From Williamsia sterculiae (lineage in GTDB: Bacteria > Actinomycetota > Actinomycetes > Mycobacteriales > Mycobacteriaceae), in NCBI RefSeq assembly GCF_900156495.1, contig NZ_FTNT01000005.1, positions 126,148 through 190,147 on the forward strand: a stretch of DNA of 64,000 nt, read 5' to 3'. The notes below the pieces were generated by a model, which was not told the DNA's origin, did no database searches, and was given only the letters and a program-made list of their open reading frames with translations. The number at the start of each line of letters is the position of its first letter. The first letter of the stretch is position 1. Below, piece by piece: positions 1 to 10,264 of this stretch. A program made the translations under genes and the position numbers.

Positions 1-750
1 CGACATCCCGTAGAAGAGGATCTCGGGGAGGAGCAGGTAGGCCAGGCCGGTGGCCAGTGGACGGTTGACCTTGCCGTCGCCCAGGTTGAGCAGCGTGAGC
101 AACGGCGCGGCGATCAGCGCGATCACCGTGGCCGCCCCGAGCAGCAGCGACGCGACGGTGAAGATCCGGTTGATGAACCCGGCTCCACCGTCGTCGTCCT
201 CGGCCTCCGCCCGGACCAGGACCGGGATGACGATTGCCGTCAGCACCGCCCCCAGCACCACCTCGGCGACCATGTTCGGCAGCACGTACGCGGCCTGGAA
301 CGACGAGGCGACAGCCGGTCCGAGCATGGCCAGCACCAGTACGGTGCGGATGAACCCGGTGATACGGCTGGTCAGGGTGGCGATGGCGATGGACCCGCTG
401 GTCCGCAACACGCCGGCGTCACCCTGGTCGCGACGCCTGGCGGGCGCTTCCGGCGGGTCGGCGACGGCGGTGGGGGTGCCGGCCGTGCTGCCACCGGCGG
501 TCGGTGTGTCCGCGACGGGACCCGGGACCGTGGTCTGCGCGCCGACCTGTCGGCGGCGGCGGGTGGACCCGGTGGGGGACGCCTGCGGGTCGGCGGGGGT
601 GGCGGCCCGCGGATCCGGGCCCGCACCGGGGAGCACCCGACGCGGGGCCGCCCGCCGACCCGAGCCGGTGACCGGTGACGACTCGGATCCGGACACCGAT
701 GGGGAGGTGTCGGGGTCGCCGCCGTGACCGCTGCTGTGCCGGTCGGTCAC
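1..750 (-). CDS. murJ: Lipid II flippase MurJ/MviN, N-terminal part (runs off left edge)
   Basis: Read on the minus strand from a GTG at 750 to the window edge with no stop, so only about the first 250 codons are present. After about 120 residues rich in Pro, Ser, Arg and Asp (probably cytosolic and disordered), membrane segments follow with the MviN-type pattern: LRTSGSIAIATLTSRITGF, then VLPNMVAEVVLGAVLTAI, then further helices with LLPEILFYGMS. The family flips lipid II across the inner membrane for peptidoglycan synthesis; mycobacterial MviN (Rv3910) also has extra cytosolic parts. The GTG overlaps the stop of the preceding gene by 4 nt (GTGA), so translation is probably coupled in a mutT4-DUF6049-murJ operon, as in Rv3908-Rv3910. 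The C-terminal part cannot be judged here. Confidence 0.9.
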   Translation of the reverse strand, partial: MTDRHSSGHGGDPDTSPSVSGSESSPVTGSGRRAAPRRVLPGAGPDPRAATPADPQASPTGSTRRRRQVGAQTTVPGPVADTPTAGGSTAGTPTAVADPPEAPARRRDQGDAGVLRTSGSIAIATLTSRITGFIRTVLVLAMLGPAVASSFQAAYVLPNMVAEVVLGAVLTAIVIPVLVRAEAEDDDGGAGFINRIFTVASLLLGAATVIALIAAPLLTLLNLGDGKVNRPLATGLAYLLLPEILFYGMS

Positions 751-3317
751 GAGTCGGATCCCTCGGTCGGATGCGGTCGGGCGGCTCCGGAGGACGATCG
801 AGACCCCGCGGTGTCCGGCGCCTCACCGGGGAGCAGCACCACGTCGTCGAGCGGTGGTCGCCGTGAACTGTGGTGGAAGTGACTCTGGGCCATCATGCGC
901 TCCCGCTCGTCGGGTTCGGGGCGATCGAGGTCGGCGGGGTCGGGGCGACCGCGGAACCGACGCCAGAGACGCCGGCCCGAGAGCAATACCAGCAGGACCC
1001 CGGCGACCACGGTGATCCAGAAGAGTGGCTTTCCATATGCGTTGGAATGTACTGACAGCGACACACCGCTGCCCAACGTCACCCCGGTGGTGGTCGAGAG
1101 CGACATGTTGACCCGCACCGACCGCGACGAGTTCGCCGTGGCGGGCACCTGGATCTGCCGGGTGCCCCGTGGCGGGACCTCGATCACTCCGGCGTCGTCG
1201 ATTTTCAGCTCCTCCGGAGCCGACGTGCTCAACCGCGTCCGGATGGGGACCGGGAGGTCGTTGCGGATGACCAACAGCAGCGGACTGCGCTCGGAGGCGA
1301 GCGTGTACCCACCGCCCGGGTCGAGGATGCTGACCGACGCCCGCATGGCCGACAGTGTCGCGGTGGTCGCGGTCAGTCGAGCCTGCGACGCGGCGGCACC
1401 GGTCTGCACGTCCGCGACGGTGCCCTCCGGGTTGGTGTGCATCGCCCGCAGCATGTCCTCGTGCAGCGGGGCCAGATAGGTCTGCGGTGAGAGGTCGGCG
1501 TCGGAGCGCTGCACCATCGAGCCCTGCAACTGCCACGTACGGTCGGTCACCCCTCGCACGGTGTTCACGGTGCCGGTGGAGACATACGTGCCACCGACGG
1601 TGGTGTCCGGCGGCAACACCGATCGACCGGTGGTCGTGGTGCGCGACAGCGCGTCGGACAGGTCGGGCAGCGAGCGGGGGTTGGCCACCCCCGATTCCAC
1701 CAGCATCGATGCGGTGTCCAGCACCGCCGCGGCGTCGTCACCGGTGGCGTCCCAGATGGGGGGTGGCACCACCAACTCGCTGCGGCCCGCCGCGGACTGC
1801 CGCGCGGGGTCGGCGTCCGCGGCGGTGTCGGACGGGATCAGCGGGCTGTACGCCAGCGCCGCGGTGGCGGCGGCACGCCTGCTGACCGCCGACTCGTCGT
1901 CGAGCGGGAACCGTTGGTTCGCGCGGGTCAGCGCGGGTGTCGCCGGGGCCCGGCCCAACGCGGCCAACGCGGTGGTGACGGCCGGGTCGTAGGTGGCCAC
2001 CGTGTCGTCACCGATCCGGAACCGTCCCTCGGCGGCCGGGTCGTCGGTGGTGACGGTGCTCTGGGCCACCACCGCCTTGGCCCCCTTGCCGAGCATGGTC
2101 GCGGCCGCGGCCGTGAGCACTCCGTTGGGCGGCAGCGTGAGACCACGCACGCTGCGCACCCCGAGTACCGCATCCACGATGTCCGCGGGAGCCGACAATC
2201 CGGCACCGGTCAGCCCCACGTCACCGACACGGGCCAACGCATCCGGGCTGACCTGCGCGAACGGCGTCGCGACGACGCACAGCCGGTCGGCCACCCGGCG
2301 CAGACGGTCCAGCCAGGTCTTGGCCGCGGCGGAACCGGTGCCCGCCCGCGTCGGTGCCCGAGGATCGGTGGGGTCGGTGGTCACCTCGTAGTCGCCGGTC
2401 ATCGCCTGCACCGTGACCAGCAGGTCGGGGTCGACGGCCAGACACAGGCTGCGCGACAGTTTGGAATCGGCGTCGGCGGTCGCGTCGTCCACCGCCGACA
2501 ACAACCCGGCCAGTCGGCCGTTGCTCAACGACCCGGCGAGACTGTCGCTGATCAGCCGCACCGGTTGGTCGCCCCCACCGGGTACACCCGCGGCGAGCTG
2601 CGGTGTCGCCGACAGCGGCCACAGCATGGTGAAGTCGCTGGGTGAGCGGGTGTCCGGGGCGATCGACCCGTTGGTCATCGGGGTCGCGCTGCTGCCGTCG
2701 GCGGCGGAGTCCCCGGTGTCGGAGTCGTCCGCGGTGGAATCCTGTGCAACCGTCTCGGCGCGCGCCTTGTCCGGCGGTAGCCCCAGCACGCTCAGCATGG
2801 TGCGCGAGTCGTCGAGGCGGGCCTGCTGTCCGTAGTCGGGGGTGCCGTTCACGTTGACCAGCAACGGGAAGACGCCCGGCGTGTCGATCCGCAGACCCCC
2901 GTCGGACAACGGGACCTGCAATCGGAACGACACCTGCTGCCCGGCGGCGAGGGTTCCGGGTATGGAGACGAACGGGGTGGTGACGTCGAAGGTGGATGCG
3001 TCGCGGGCCAACGCGGCGCGCAGGCCGGGGGCGGTGTTCACCGCCGGTGCCCGCTGTAGCCGGACCGAGATGTCGCGGACCGGTCGGTCGCCGACGTTGC
3101 GGATATCGCCGGCCACCGTGACGGTGTCGGGGCTCGTGGTGGTGACCGTCGACGGCGTCAACGACCCCACCTGCACCGACAGGAAGGTGCTGTTCAGGGC
3201 ACCCGGCGCGGCGGCGGCTCGGGGCAGTCCCGCCGGCAACCATCCGAGCAACACCACGAGCAGCACCACGGCCACGCCGGAGATGGTCGGTCGGACCGAC
3301 CTGCGCTTCGCGGTCAA
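747..3317 (-). CDS. DUF6049-type secreted/membrane-anchored protein (Rv3909-like)
   Basis: 856 aa. The N-terminus has a basic start, a hydrophobic core ([13 protein letters not shown]) and an AAA-type cleavage region, i.e. a signal peptide. A large Thr/Asp/Ala-rich extracytoplasmic part follows, and near residue 780 there is one transmembrane helix ([16 protein letters not shown]) followed by Arg-rich cytosolic residues. This topology and the position between mutT4 and murJ match Rv3909 of mycobacteria, a conserved protein of unknown function. The chosen start is TTG at 3317, which overlaps the upstream stop (TTGA); the next gene, murJ, overlaps its end by 4 nt. A role in cell-wall assembly is inferred only from the conserved linkage to murJ. 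Confidence 0.88.
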   Translation of the reverse strand: MTAKRRSVRPTISGVAVVLLVVLLGWLPAGLPRAAAAPGALNSTFLSVQVGSLTPSTVTTTSPDTVTVAGDIRNVGDRPVRDISVRLQRAPAVNTAPGLRAALARDASTFDVTTPFVSIPGTLAAGQQVSFRLQVPLSDGGLRIDTPGVFPLLVNVNGTPDYGQQARLDDSRTMLSVLGLPPDKARAETVAQDSTADDSDTGDSAADGSSATPMTNGSIAPDTRSPSDFTMLWPLSATPQLAAGVPGGGDQPVRLISDSLAGSLSNGRLAGLLSAVDDATADADSKLSRSLCLAVDPDLLVTVQAMTGDYEVTTDPTDPRAPTRAGTGSAAAKTWLDRLRRVADRLCVVATPFAQVSPDALARVGDVGLTGAGLSAPADIVDAVLGVRSVRGLTLPPNGVLTAAAATMLGKGAKAVVAQSTVTTDDPAAEGRFRIGDDTVATYDPAVTTALAALGRAPATPALTRANQRFPLDDESAVSRRAAATAALAYSPLIPSDTAADADPARQSAAGRSELVVPPPIWDATGDDAAAVLDTASMLVESGVANPRSLPDLSDALSRTTTTGRSVLPPDTTVGGTYVSTGTVNTVRGVTDRTWQLQGSMVQRSDADLSPQTYLAPLHEDMLRAMHTNPEGTVADVQTGAAASQARLTATTATLSAMRASVSILDPGGGYTLASERSPLLLVIRNDLPVPIRTRLSTSAPEELKIDDAGVIEVPPRGTRQIQVPATANSSRSVRVNMSLSTTTGVTLGSGVSLSVHSNAYGKPLFWITVVAGVLLVLLSGRRLWRRFRGRPDPADLDRPEPDERERMMAQSHFHHSSRRPPLDDVVLLPGEAPDTAGSRSSSGAARPHPTEGSDS

Positions 3318-4744
3318 GTCGGATCGGGGCCCGAGTCTGCCGCGCCGTTGTCCCGGCCGCGGTCTCCGGTGCCGCCGCGGCCCGCGGTCGCGGGTGACTG
3401 CCCGTGCTGCTTCTTACCGCCGCGCCGGCGCCGGCGGGGCCGCCCTGCCACGGGCGGTGTCTCGTTGCGCCGTTGGTTGCGGGCCGCGGCCGCCTTCTCG
3501 TAGGCGTTCGGCTGGGTGCGGATGGAGTCCGCCTCCGACTGCGCGATCCGCGACGGATCGGCGGTCAGGTCGGCGATGACGTCTTCGGCGGCCCGTGCCA
3601 GGCGTCGCTCGTCGGAGTAGGTCAGGGTGCGACCGAGATCGGTGAAGGGCACCCACGCCACCTCGGCGACCTCGTAGTCGGCGTCGGAGAGCTCACCACC
3701 GGTGAACCGCATCAGATAGTGGTGCACGGTCTTGTGTATGCGTTTGCCCTCGCTGACGAACCAGTAGTCGATCTTGCCCAGCGATGCGAGCACCGTCCCC
3801 TCGATGCCGGTCTCCTCGGCGACCTCCCGGATCGCGGTCTGCTCGGCGGTCTCCCCGGTCTCGATGTGGCCCTTGGGCAGCGACCACATCATCCGCCCGC
3901 GACGGTCCACCCGGCCGATCAACGCGGCGCGCAACGGCTCACCGTCACCCTCGATACCCGAGACCACCAGACCACCGGCGGAGGTCTCCCGCACCGTCCG
4001 CATCCGGGGGTGGTTGGCCCCCCGATCGCGGTTGTGGGCCGCCCGACCGCGATCGTGTCCGCCGACGGGTTCGCGTTTCGGGTCGCCCGCGCCCTTGGCC
4101 CGGCCGGCCCGGTCGGTCGTCGGCACCCCGGTGGGAGCGCCGACGCCGTCACCGCCCGCCGCGGCGTCGGCGGTTCGCCCGTTGGACCCCGACCGCTGGG
4201 CGGAGGTGCCGCGGGCCGCGTTCTGGGCCCGCAGCCGGTGATTACGGCTGACGTCGGACGGTTTCACCGCGCGATTACGGCGCGACCGGCGCGCGGTGTC
4301 GGTGGTCGTCAGATCGGCGGGCGAGGGCCCGACTGCCGCGTTGGGTCGGTTCGCCGACGAACCCTGACCCGACGGACCGGGTGTCGCGTGCGTGTCCGGG
4401 GCGCCGTCGTCCCAGGCTCCACCGTCGTCGACGTCATCGTTCTGGGCTCCCCTGGGGTGGGGGCCACTGTTCTGGGGGCCGCCCGATCGGTCGGCGGCCG
4501 CCGACGATTCACCGGTCGGCTGGGCCTTCTTCTTGCCGCGTGCGCCACGACGCCGTCCGCGGCGGCGCCTGCGCTTGTCACCTCGCTCGCCCGACTCCCC
4601 GGTCTGACCTGCCTCGCGGCGGGGTCCGGGCGGCGTCGGCACGGGTTGATGTGCCCCGCTCTCCCCCGCCCGTGACCGGGAGTCGCCCGACCGCGGCGCC
4701 GCGACGTCGCGGTTCGGGTCGGTGGAATCGGCGGACACCCCCAT
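3314..4744 (-). CDS. mutT4: MutT4-type NUDIX hydrolase with long disordered basic flanks
   Basis: About 476 aa. A complete NUDIX box ([20 protein letters not shown] then TG) lies in the C-terminal half, preceded by [17 protein letters not shown] and followed by [19 protein letters not shown] enzymes hydrolyse nucleoside diphosphate-X compounds; mycobacterial MutT4 is Rv3908. The first about 300 residues are low-complexity with a dense basic stretch ([17 protein letters not shown]), and the C-terminus is also Arg/Lys-rich (RRRRRGGKK), so the enzyme core may be tethered to nucleic acid (inference). The start is uncertain: ATG at 4744, or GTG at 4738 placed 7 nt after a TAGCAT -10 hexamer (4751-4746), which would be leaderless. 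A longer frame to 4978 overlaps pcnA and was not used. First gene of the coupled operon with the DUF6049 gene and murJ. Confidence 0.88.
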   Translation of the reverse strand: MGVSADSTDPNRDVAAPRSGDSRSRAGESGAHQPVPTPPGPRREAGQTGESGERGDKRRRRRGRRRGARGKKKAQPTGESSAAADRSGGPQNSGPHPRGAQNDDVDDGGAWDDGAPDTHATPGPSGQGSSANRPNAAVGPSPADLTTTDTARRSRRNRAVKPSDVSRNHRLRAQNAARGTSAQRSGSNGRTADAAAGGDGVGAPTGVPTTDRAGRAKGAGDPKREPVGGHDRGRAAHNRDRGANHPRMRTVRETSAGGLVVSGIEGDGEPLRAALIGRVDRRGRMMWSLPKGHIETGETAEQTAIREVAEETGIEGTVLASLGKIDYWFVSEGKRIHKTVHHYLMRFTGGELSDADYEVAEVAWVPFTDLGRTLTYSDERRLARAAEDVIADLTADPSRIAQSEADSIRTQPNAYEKAAAARNQRRNETPPVAGRPRRRRRGGKKQHGQSPATAGRGGTGDRGRDNGAADSGPDPT

Positions 4745-4858
4745 GATGCTAGCCGCCGGTAACCTGCTGTTCGTTGACCGGCGCACCTCGGCGAGCACCG
4801 TCACCGACCCCTGATCGGTGGGTCTCGCGGGGTCTCGATCCGCGCTCGGGGCATCACC

Positions 4859-4864
4859 TAAGCT
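4859..4864 (+). promoter_or_regulatory. -10 hexamer of leaderless pcnA
   Basis: TAAGCT lies 8 nt before the GTG used as pcnA start, matching the TANNNT pattern of actinobacterial leaderless promoters. No convincing -35 element is seen. The divergent mutT4 promoter lies about 110 nt to the left (TAGCAT, 4746-4751 minus). Confidence 0.5.
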
Positions 4865-4872
4865 GTCACCCC

Positions 4873-6390
4873 GTGACAGGTGTACCGGGCCCAGGCGTGT
4901 CGGAACCCGGGGCGTCCGAGCGGCGGATGCGGTTGCTGGCGCAGGCCGTGGTGACCTTGCGCGGGGTGAACGACACACTCGAACCCCTCGGTGACCGGTT
5001 CGCCGCGGCCGGACACGAGCTGTACCTCGTCGGCGGGTCCGTGCGGGACGCCGTCCTCGGCAGGTTGGGCCAGGACCTGGACTTCACCACCGACGCCCGC
5101 CCCGAGCAGGTGCAGGAATTGCTGCGCGGCTGGGCCGACGCGGTGTGGGACACCGGCATCGCCTTCGGCACGGTCAGCGCCCGACACGGCGACCATCAGA
5201 TCGAGATCACCACCTTCCGTCACGAGGCCTACGACCGGGTCGGTCGCAATCCGGTGGTCACCTACGGCGAGACCCTCGACGCCGACCTGGTCCGCCGGGA
5301 CTTCACGGTCAACGCGATGGCCGTGCGGATCGGCGCCGGCGGTGAGCAGGAGTTCGTCGACCCGTTGGACGGGATGACGGCCCTGCTGGCCGGGGTCCTC
5401 GACACCCCGGCCACGCCGCAGGAGTCCTTCGACGACGATCCGCTGCGGATGTTGCGGGCGGTGCGGTTCGTCGCCCAGCTGGGTTTCACACCCAGCCCGC
5501 GGGTCGTCGCGGCCGTCGAGGGGATGGCCCATCAGCTGACCCGCATCACCGTCGAGCGCATCGCCGCCGAGCTGAACAAGCTGATCCTCGGCGAGCACGC
5601 GGTGGAGGCGATGGATCTGCTGACGGAGACCGGACTGGCCGCGTTGGTGCTTCCTGAGGTGCCCGGGATGAAGCTCGCCATCGACGAACATCATCAGCAC
5701 AAGGACGTCTACACCCACTCGCTGACTGTGTTGCAGCAGGCGATCGATCTCGAGACCGGCGACCCCGACCTGATCCTGCGATGGGCGGCCCTCCTGCACG
5801 ACATCGGCAAGCCGGCCACCCGCAAGTTCGAACCGAACGGCGGCGTCAGCTTCCATCACCACGAGGTGGTGGGCGCGAAGATGGTGCGCAAGCGGCTGCG
5901 GGCCCTGAAGTTCCCCAAGGCGACCGTCGACGACGTCGCGCAACTGGTGTTCCTGCACCTGCGGTTCCACGGATACGGCGAGGGCACCTGGACCGACGCC
6001 GCGGTTCGCCGCTACGTCACCGACGCCGGACCGTTGCTCGGTCGGCTGCACAAGTTGGTGCGCGCCGACTGCACCACCCGCAATGCCCGCCGCGCGCAGA
6101 AGCTGCAGCGCGACTACGACGACCTCGAGCGTCGCATCGCCACGCTCGCGGAGCAGGAGAACCTGCAGAAGGTGCGCCCCGACCTCGACGGGAACGCCAT
6201 CATGGAGTTGCTCGACGTCCCCCCGGGACCTGAGGTGGGCCGGGCCTGGCGATTCCTCAAGGAGCTGCGGCTGGACCGCGGACCCCTCGAACATGACGAG
6301 GCGGTCGCCGAATTGCGCGCCTGGTGGGCCCGCGAACACCCGGGCAGCGAACACCCGGGCAGCGACCATGCCGACGAGGGCCCCGGCTGA
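4873..6390 (+). CDS. pcnA: CCA tRNA nucleotidyltransferase / polynucleotide adenylyltransferase family (PcnA)
   Basis: 505 aa from GTG 4873. The N-terminal class II nucleotidyltransferase head has [20 protein letters not shown] with the catalytic DLD, followed by [10 protein letters not shown]. An RNA-binding neck follows ([12 protein letters not shown]), then an HD domain ([12 protein letters not shown] and [10 protein letters not shown]). It adds or repairs CCA at tRNA 3' ends in the cytosol. The homologue is Rv3907c, divergent from mutT4 as here. GTG 4873 was preferred to the ATG at 4774 because the -10 hexamer TAAGCT lies between them and homologues begin near VTGVPG. The C-terminal tail carries a 15-bp direct repeat encoding EHPGS twice, immediately before a 21-bp-period repeat array that begins after the stop. 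Confidence 0.93.
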   Translation: MTGVPGPGVSEPGASERRMRLLAQAVVTLRGVNDTLEPLGDRFAAAGHELYLVGGSVRDAVLGRLGQDLDFTTDARPEQVQELLRGWADAVWDTGIAFGTVSARHGDHQIEITTFRHEAYDRVGRNPVVTYGETLDADLVRRDFTVNAMAVRIGAGGEQEFVDPLDGMTALLAGVLDTPATPQESFDDDPLRMLRAVRFVAQLGFTPSPRVVAAVEGMAHQLTRITVERIAAELNKLILGEHAVEAMDLLTETGLAALVLPEVPGMKLAIDEHHQHKDVYTHSLTVLQQAIDLETGDPDLILRWAALLHDIGKPATRKFEPNGGVSFHHHEVVGAKMVRKRLRALKFPKATVDDVAQLVFLHLRFHGYGEGTWTDAAVRRYVTDAGPLLGRLHKLVRADCTTRNARRAQKLQRDYDDLERRIATLAEQENLQKVRPDLDGNAIMELLDVPPGPEVGRAWRFLKELRLDRGPLEHDEAVAELRAWWAREHPGSEHPGSDHADEGPG

Positions 6391-6398
6391 CCCCAGCC

Positions 6399-6461
6399 GT
6401 CGAACGGGCCGTCATCCCCGTCGAGTGGGCCGAAACCCGCGTCGAGTGGGCCGTCACCGCC
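6399..6461 (+). repeat. 21-bp-period tandem repeat, core GTCGAGTGGGCC (copy 1)
   Basis: Three units of exactly 21 bp start at 6399, 6420 and 6441. Each begins GTCGAG(T)GGGCC or the variant GTCGAACGGGCC, followed by 9 less conserved bases. The array lies between the convergent 3' ends of pcnA and the EgtE-like gene and overlaps the last codons of the latter. The same core with the same period recurs at 36879-36984. Function is unknown. Confidence 0.75.
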
Positions 6462-7548
6462 CCATCGCCCGCAGCTCGCCGACCAACCGGTCGAGATCGT
6501 CGTACCGCACCCCGAGATGGGGGCTGAACCGCAGCACCGACCCGTCGGCGGTCAGTGGCGCCCGCCAGCTATCCGCGCAGGTCACCAGGATCCCGGACGA
6601 CTGCAATCGGACCTTGGCCGCGAGTACGTCGGCTGGCTCCCATCCGATCGGCGGGGCCAGCGTGACGATCGCCGACGGTTCGTCGACCGACTCACGCAGT
6701 ACCCACCCGTCGACATCGGCCACTCGCTCCCGGGTCACCGCGCCGACGCGGGCGAGTTCCCGGTGCACCCGTTCGATCCCGACGTCGTGCAGTTCTCGCA
6801 CTGCGACCCCCAGCCCGAGACGCCCGGCGATGAAGGTCTGTGGATCGTCGATCTCCGCGCGCAGCAATCCGTCGGATCGCACACCGACGAAACCCACGCC
6901 GCGCGGGCCGGTGAGCCACTTACGACTGGTGCCGTACACGGCGTCCGCACCGAACGCGCAGTCGGTCTGTCCGAGGGACTGGGCGGCGTCCACCACCACC
7001 GGCACCCCAGCCGCGTGGGCGAGCTCGACGATCCGCCCCAGCGGTTGCACCACCCCGTTGTACGAGCCCAGATGACAGAGGTGGATGACGTCGGGTCGCG
7101 CCGAGCGCAATCGGCCGGCCAAAGCATCGACGTCCACCCGTGTCCCGACCTCGTCGGTCGACGGCACGGTCTGCACCGTCAGGCCCCGCCGGGCGAATTC
7201 GTCGAGGTTCGGACCGTATTCGTTCTCGCCGACCCAGACGGTGGCCGCGGCGGGGAGATCCCACCGGTTCAGCAGCGCGCGCAGGGCGGCCGTCGAACCG
7301 TCTCGGAACACCACCTCGTCGGGCCCCATCCCGACCAACGTCGACAGGTCGGCACGGCATTGTTCGAGCCGGCCGGCCACGGCAGCCGCCGCGACATACG
7401 AACCGTGTTCGGCCTCCCGCCAGAGGTGCTCGGTCAGGGACTCGATCACCCGGTTCGACGACCGCGCCGCCGACGCCGAGTCGAGGTGGGTGAGGGCCGG
7501 CTCCACGCGCGCGCGATGCCACGGCTCGCCGAGCTCACTGACGTACAC
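6454..7548 (-). CDS. PLP-dependent class V aminotransferase, EgtE-like
   Basis: 364 aa. It has the class V aminotransferase/NifS fold signals: [11 protein letters not shown] near the N-terminus, FRDGSTAAL (cofactor phosphate region), VVVDAAQSLGQ with the cofactor Asp, and TSRKWLTGPRG with the probable Schiff-base Lys. The opening block (HLDSA, REAEHGSYVAAAA) resembles mycobacterial EgtE, the C-S lyase of ergothioneine synthesis, more than IscS/SufS, and the SufS-type active-site Cys loop is not evident. No egtABCD genes are in the window, so the substrate is unproven. Start: GTG 7548, 6 nt after TAGGTT (7560-7555), i.e. leaderless. The 3' end runs into the 21-bp repeat array. Confidence 0.75.
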   Translation of the reverse strand: MYVSELGEPWHRARVEPALTHLDSASAARSSNRVIESLTEHLWREAEHGSYVAAAAVAGRLEQCRADLSTLVGMGPDEVVFRDGSTAALRALLNRWDLPAAATVWVGENEYGPNLDEFARRGLTVQTVPSTDEVGTRVDVDALAGRLRSARPDVIHLCHLGSYNGVVQPLGRIVELAHAAGVPVVVDAAQSLGQTDCAFGADAVYGTSRKWLTGPRGVGFVGVRSDGLLRAEIDDPQTFIAGRLGLGVAVRELHDVGIERVHRELARVGAVTRERVADVDGWVLRESVDEPSAIVTLAPPIGWEPADVLAAKVRLQSSGILVTCADSWRAPLTADGSVLRFSPHLGVRYDDLDRLVGELRAMGR

Positions 7549-7627
7549 GGTCTCAACCTACCGACGCCGTACTCGTGGGCGCGCCGCCGCGACCCACCGG
7601 GTGTCGATCATCTCGACCGGGATCAGT

Positions 7628-8098
7628 TCAGTAGGCGTTGACGGCCTCGTAGTAGCTGAACCCGTGCGCGCCGTTGGCGCAGTAGACCGCCGCATGGAAA
7701 CCGGTCTTGCAGTACGAGCCGCCGCGGCTCACCTCGGACCCCGACTCGGCGCCGGAGCCGACCGGGTGACCAACCTGCGTGATGGACGGATTACCACCGG
7801 GCAGGGTGTTCGGGGTGCCGTCGCCCGGCCCGGGATGTGCGGGCGTGTTCGGGTCGTCGACGACCACCTCGCGGACCTGCTCGACGGTTGTGGTGCTGCC
7901 GTCCGCGGCCTTGATGTACATCGTGGTCGGGCTGGTCAGGTCGCAACCCACCCGACCGGAGTCGTCGATCGAGCAGTTGAACGGCCCGGTGGAGAAGTAG
8001 GTGGTGGTGTCGGCCTGGGCGTCCCCGGCGCCGATCCCGACCGCGGTGAGCGCCAGTGCCCCCGACAGTGTGCCGATCAGTCGTGTCCGCAGAGCCAT
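7628..8098 (-). CDS. Small secreted protein of unknown function
   Basis: 156 aa. The N-terminus is a clear Sec signal peptide (MALRTRLIGTLSGALALTAVGIG) with likely cleavage after AQA. The mature part contains two Cys pairs (FNCSIDDSGRVGCDL and YCKTGFHAAVYC) that could form disulfides, a Pro/Gly linker, and a Tyr-rich end (GFSYYEAVNAY). A GGGAGA ribosome site lies just before the ATG at 8098; a longer frame upstream was rejected for lack of support. I do not recognise the family. It stands alone, divergent from the acidic repeat protein at 8288. Confidence 0.75.
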   Translation of the reverse strand: MALRTRLIGTLSGALALTAVGIGAGDAQADTTTYFSTGPFNCSIDDSGRVGCDLTSPTTMYIKAADGSTTTVEQVREVVVDDPNTPAHPGPGDGTPNTLPGGNPSITQVGHPVGSGAESGSEVSRGGSYCKTGFHAAVYCANGAHGFSYYEAVNAY

Positions 8099-8287
8099 GT
8101 CGATCTCCCATCCCCGACCCGTGTGTTGTCCGACCCTTTCATTCGTATGTCGAACGAAAGGCATCCCGGTGTTACCCGGGACACCCATCGTGGGGTGAGC
8201 CTCGTGCCCCCGCGTCCCCTTCCGGGCCTGTGACGGCACCGCATCCTGCGTGCGGAACCCCCTCACCACCTGGCGCGTCCAAACGGC

Positions 8288-8938
8288 ATGGACCCCGGAA
8301 TCGCCTACGCGTTCGGCCTCGGTGACGGTGAACTGACGCACTGGCGATCGGCCTCCGACCTCGATGTCGACGGTGACGGCCGGCAGGACGCGGTGCGTGT
8401 CGACTTCGACGGCGACGGTCGGTACGACGACGCGATGTGGGACTCCGACGGCAACGGCGATGCCGATCGCGTCGGTCTGGATCTCGACGACGACGGACAC
8501 CTCGACCACTTCTTCGCCGACGGTGGCCGGGGGTTGTGGGAGCGGTCGGTCGGCGGTCCACACTCCGATGCCTCCGGCCCGGACTCCCCCGCCGCACCGA
8601 CGGCCACCGCACCCGAACCGGAACCGACCACCGGTCTGGATTACACCGACCCGGGCGGTGCCACCCACCACACCGACACGGCGACCGTGGACGGTGACGG
8701 CGACGGGCAGGCCGACGACCTGTTGGTGGACGACGACCATGACGGCCGGGCCGACGGGCTGCTGGTGCGCGGCAGGGTGGCGAGCGGGACGCTGCAGGTG
8801 GAACGGATGTACCTGGACACCGACGGCGACGGCGCGTTCGACGCGGTGGTGATCGACACCGACGGGGACGGCACCGCCGACCGCGCCCTCACCCCACGCG
8901 ACGCCGGCTTCGGGTTCGGCGGACCGGTCAACCGCTGA
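8288..8938 (+). CDS. Acidic DxDGDG-repeat protein, probably calcium-binding
   Basis: 216 aa. Two blocks of Asp-rich repeats of the form DxDGDGxxD (DLDVDGDGRQD, DFDGDGRYDD, DSDGNGDAD in the first; DGDGDGQADD, DTDGDGAFD, DTDGDGTAD in the second) are separated by a Pro/Ala/Thr linker near residues 92-115. Such loops resemble EF-hand, dockerin or thrombospondin type-3 calcium sites; calcium binding is inferred. No signal peptide is visible, so either the protein is cytosolic, or it leaves by another route, or the true start lies elsewhere. No good ribosome site precedes the ATG at 8288. It ends 8 bp from the convergent MFS gene. Annotated relatives in mycolata are mostly of unknown function. Confidence 0.72.
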   Translation: MDPGIAYAFGLGDGELTHWRSASDLDVDGDGRQDAVRVDFDGDGRYDDAMWDSDGNGDADRVGLDLDDDGHLDHFFADGGRGLWERSVGGPHSDASGPDSPAAPTATAPEPEPTTGLDYTDPGGATHHTDTATVDGDGDGQADDLLVDDDHDGRADGLLVRGRVASGTLQVERMYLDTDGDGAFDAVVIDTDGDGTADRALTPRDAGFGFGGPVNR

Positions 8939-8946
8939 CCGCGGCG

Positions 8947-10236
8947 TCAGCTCAGCCGCGCCACCGTGCCGCGCGGTGTATCGACGCGGTCGACCACCCG
9001 GCGACCGCACAGCACCACCACGACCATCCCGATCGCGTACAGGACCGCACCGAGGGCTGGCAGCCCCGGTGACCGACCGTCGGGAGCGATGGTGAGTGCG
9101 GCGCAGGTGATCGCGGCGACGTACGCGACGTTGAACACCGCGTCCTGGAACGAGAAGACCTGCCCGCGGTGGGTGTCGTCGACGTCCATCTGCATGGCCG
9201 CGTCCCCGCAGAGCTTCGCTATCTGTCCGATGAGTCCCAGCACCAGCGCCGAGACGCAGATCACCACCGAGTCGAGGGTGACCAGCGATGTCTCCGCCAC
9301 CACGCCGACCCCCAGTGCGACGAGCAGCGTGCGTTGCCGTCCGATGCGGTTGACGGAGAGCGGGGTGATGACCGCGGCCAGGAACAACCCCCCCGCGGTC
9401 AGCGCCGCGACCAGGCTGATACCGGTCAGTCCCCCACCACCGAGGGTGGAGTGTTTGGTCAGCACCAGGAGCATCAGCGTGTTGAGCCCGAAAACCAGCC
9501 GGTGCGCACCGATCGCCGAGAGGGCCGACACCACGCTCGGCGCCCGCCAGGCCGCTCGCGCACCGTGCAACAGACCCACGGCCACCGCATGCACCGCGGT
9601 GTGCGTCGACTCGTCCGGTTCGTCGGGACCCAATCGGAACCGTTCGAACCCGTTGGCCAGGGCGGCGGCGAGCAGGGCCAGCACCATCCCCGTGGAGATG
9701 GTCAGCGCGCTGCCCACGTTGTCGGCGCCGAACATCGCGCGGAACGCGACCGCGAGACCGGCGCCGACCGCCAATGCGACCGCGCCGATGGTGGTGAAGA
9801 AGGCGTTGGTCCCCACCAGGCGTTCCCGTTCGATCACATGCGGCAGCGCGGCCGACAGACCGGACGCCACGAAACGACTCGCCCCGGTGACCACCAGCGC
9901 CAGCAACAACACCACCGAGTCACCGCAACCGGTCGCCACCGCCACCGCGACCAGGGTGATGCTCAGGGCGCGGAACACGTTGGCCCAGATCAGCACCGTG
10001 CGCCGGGCCCAGTGGTCGAGCAGGGCTCCCGCGAACGGGCCGATGAACGAGTACGGCAGCAGCAGGACCGCGAATCCACCGGCCACGGCGAGCGGGTCGG
10101 AATGGCGTTCGGGATTGAACAGGATCGCCCCGCCGAGCGCGGCCTGGAACAGACCATCCGTGACCTGACTACCGAGCCGCACCGACAACAACCGGAGAAG
10201 CCCCGGCGCGGTCAGAAAACGGCGGAGGGAGGTCAC
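8947..10236 (-). CDS. MFS transporter (Rv0037c-like)
   Basis: 429 aa with about 12 hydrophobic helices and major-facilitator signatures (FIGPFAGALLDHWARRTVLIWAN, then a mid-protein loop with PDEPDEST, then VNRIGRQRTLLVALGVG). The position next to YqgE and upstream of leuS matches Rv0037c, an integral membrane protein with no assigned substrate. The start chosen is GTG 10236 (MTSLRRFL), 6 nt after TATTCT (10248-10243), a leaderless arrangement; a longer frame to 10413 runs through the divergent yqgE and was rejected. Substrate cannot be told from sequence. Confidence 0.85.
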   Translation of the reverse strand: MTSLRRFLTAPGLLRLLSVRLGSQVTDGLFQAALGGAILFNPERHSDPLAVAGGFAVLLLPYSFIGPFAGALLDHWARRTVLIWANVFRALSITLVAVAVATGCGDSVVLLLALVVTGASRFVASGLSAALPHVIERERLVGTNAFFTTIGAVALAVGAGLAVAFRAMFGADNVGSALTISTGMVLALLAAALANGFERFRLGPDEPDESTHTAVHAVAVGLLHGARAAWRAPSVVSALSAIGAHRLVFGLNTLMLLVLTKHSTLGGGGLTGISLVAALTAGGLFLAAVITPLSVNRIGRQRTLLVALGVGVVAETSLVTLDSVVICVSALVLGLIGQIAKLCGDAAMQMDVDDTHRGQVFSFQDAVFNVAYVAAITCAALTIAPDGRSPGLPALGAVLYAIGMVVVVLCGRRVVDRVDTPRGTVARLS

Positions 10237-10264
10237 GGTTCGAGAATAGTGCGATGATGACGGG

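Noticed and set aside
4858-6369. Long minus-strand open frame opposite pcnA
   Set aside because: Composition and His/Val/Gly-rich repetitiveness are those of an antisense shadow; pcnA has all family motifs.
6454-7548. Full ergothioneine cluster around the EgtE-like gene
   Set aside because: No egtA, egtB, egtC or egtD homologue is adjacent; neighbours are pcnA and a secreted protein.
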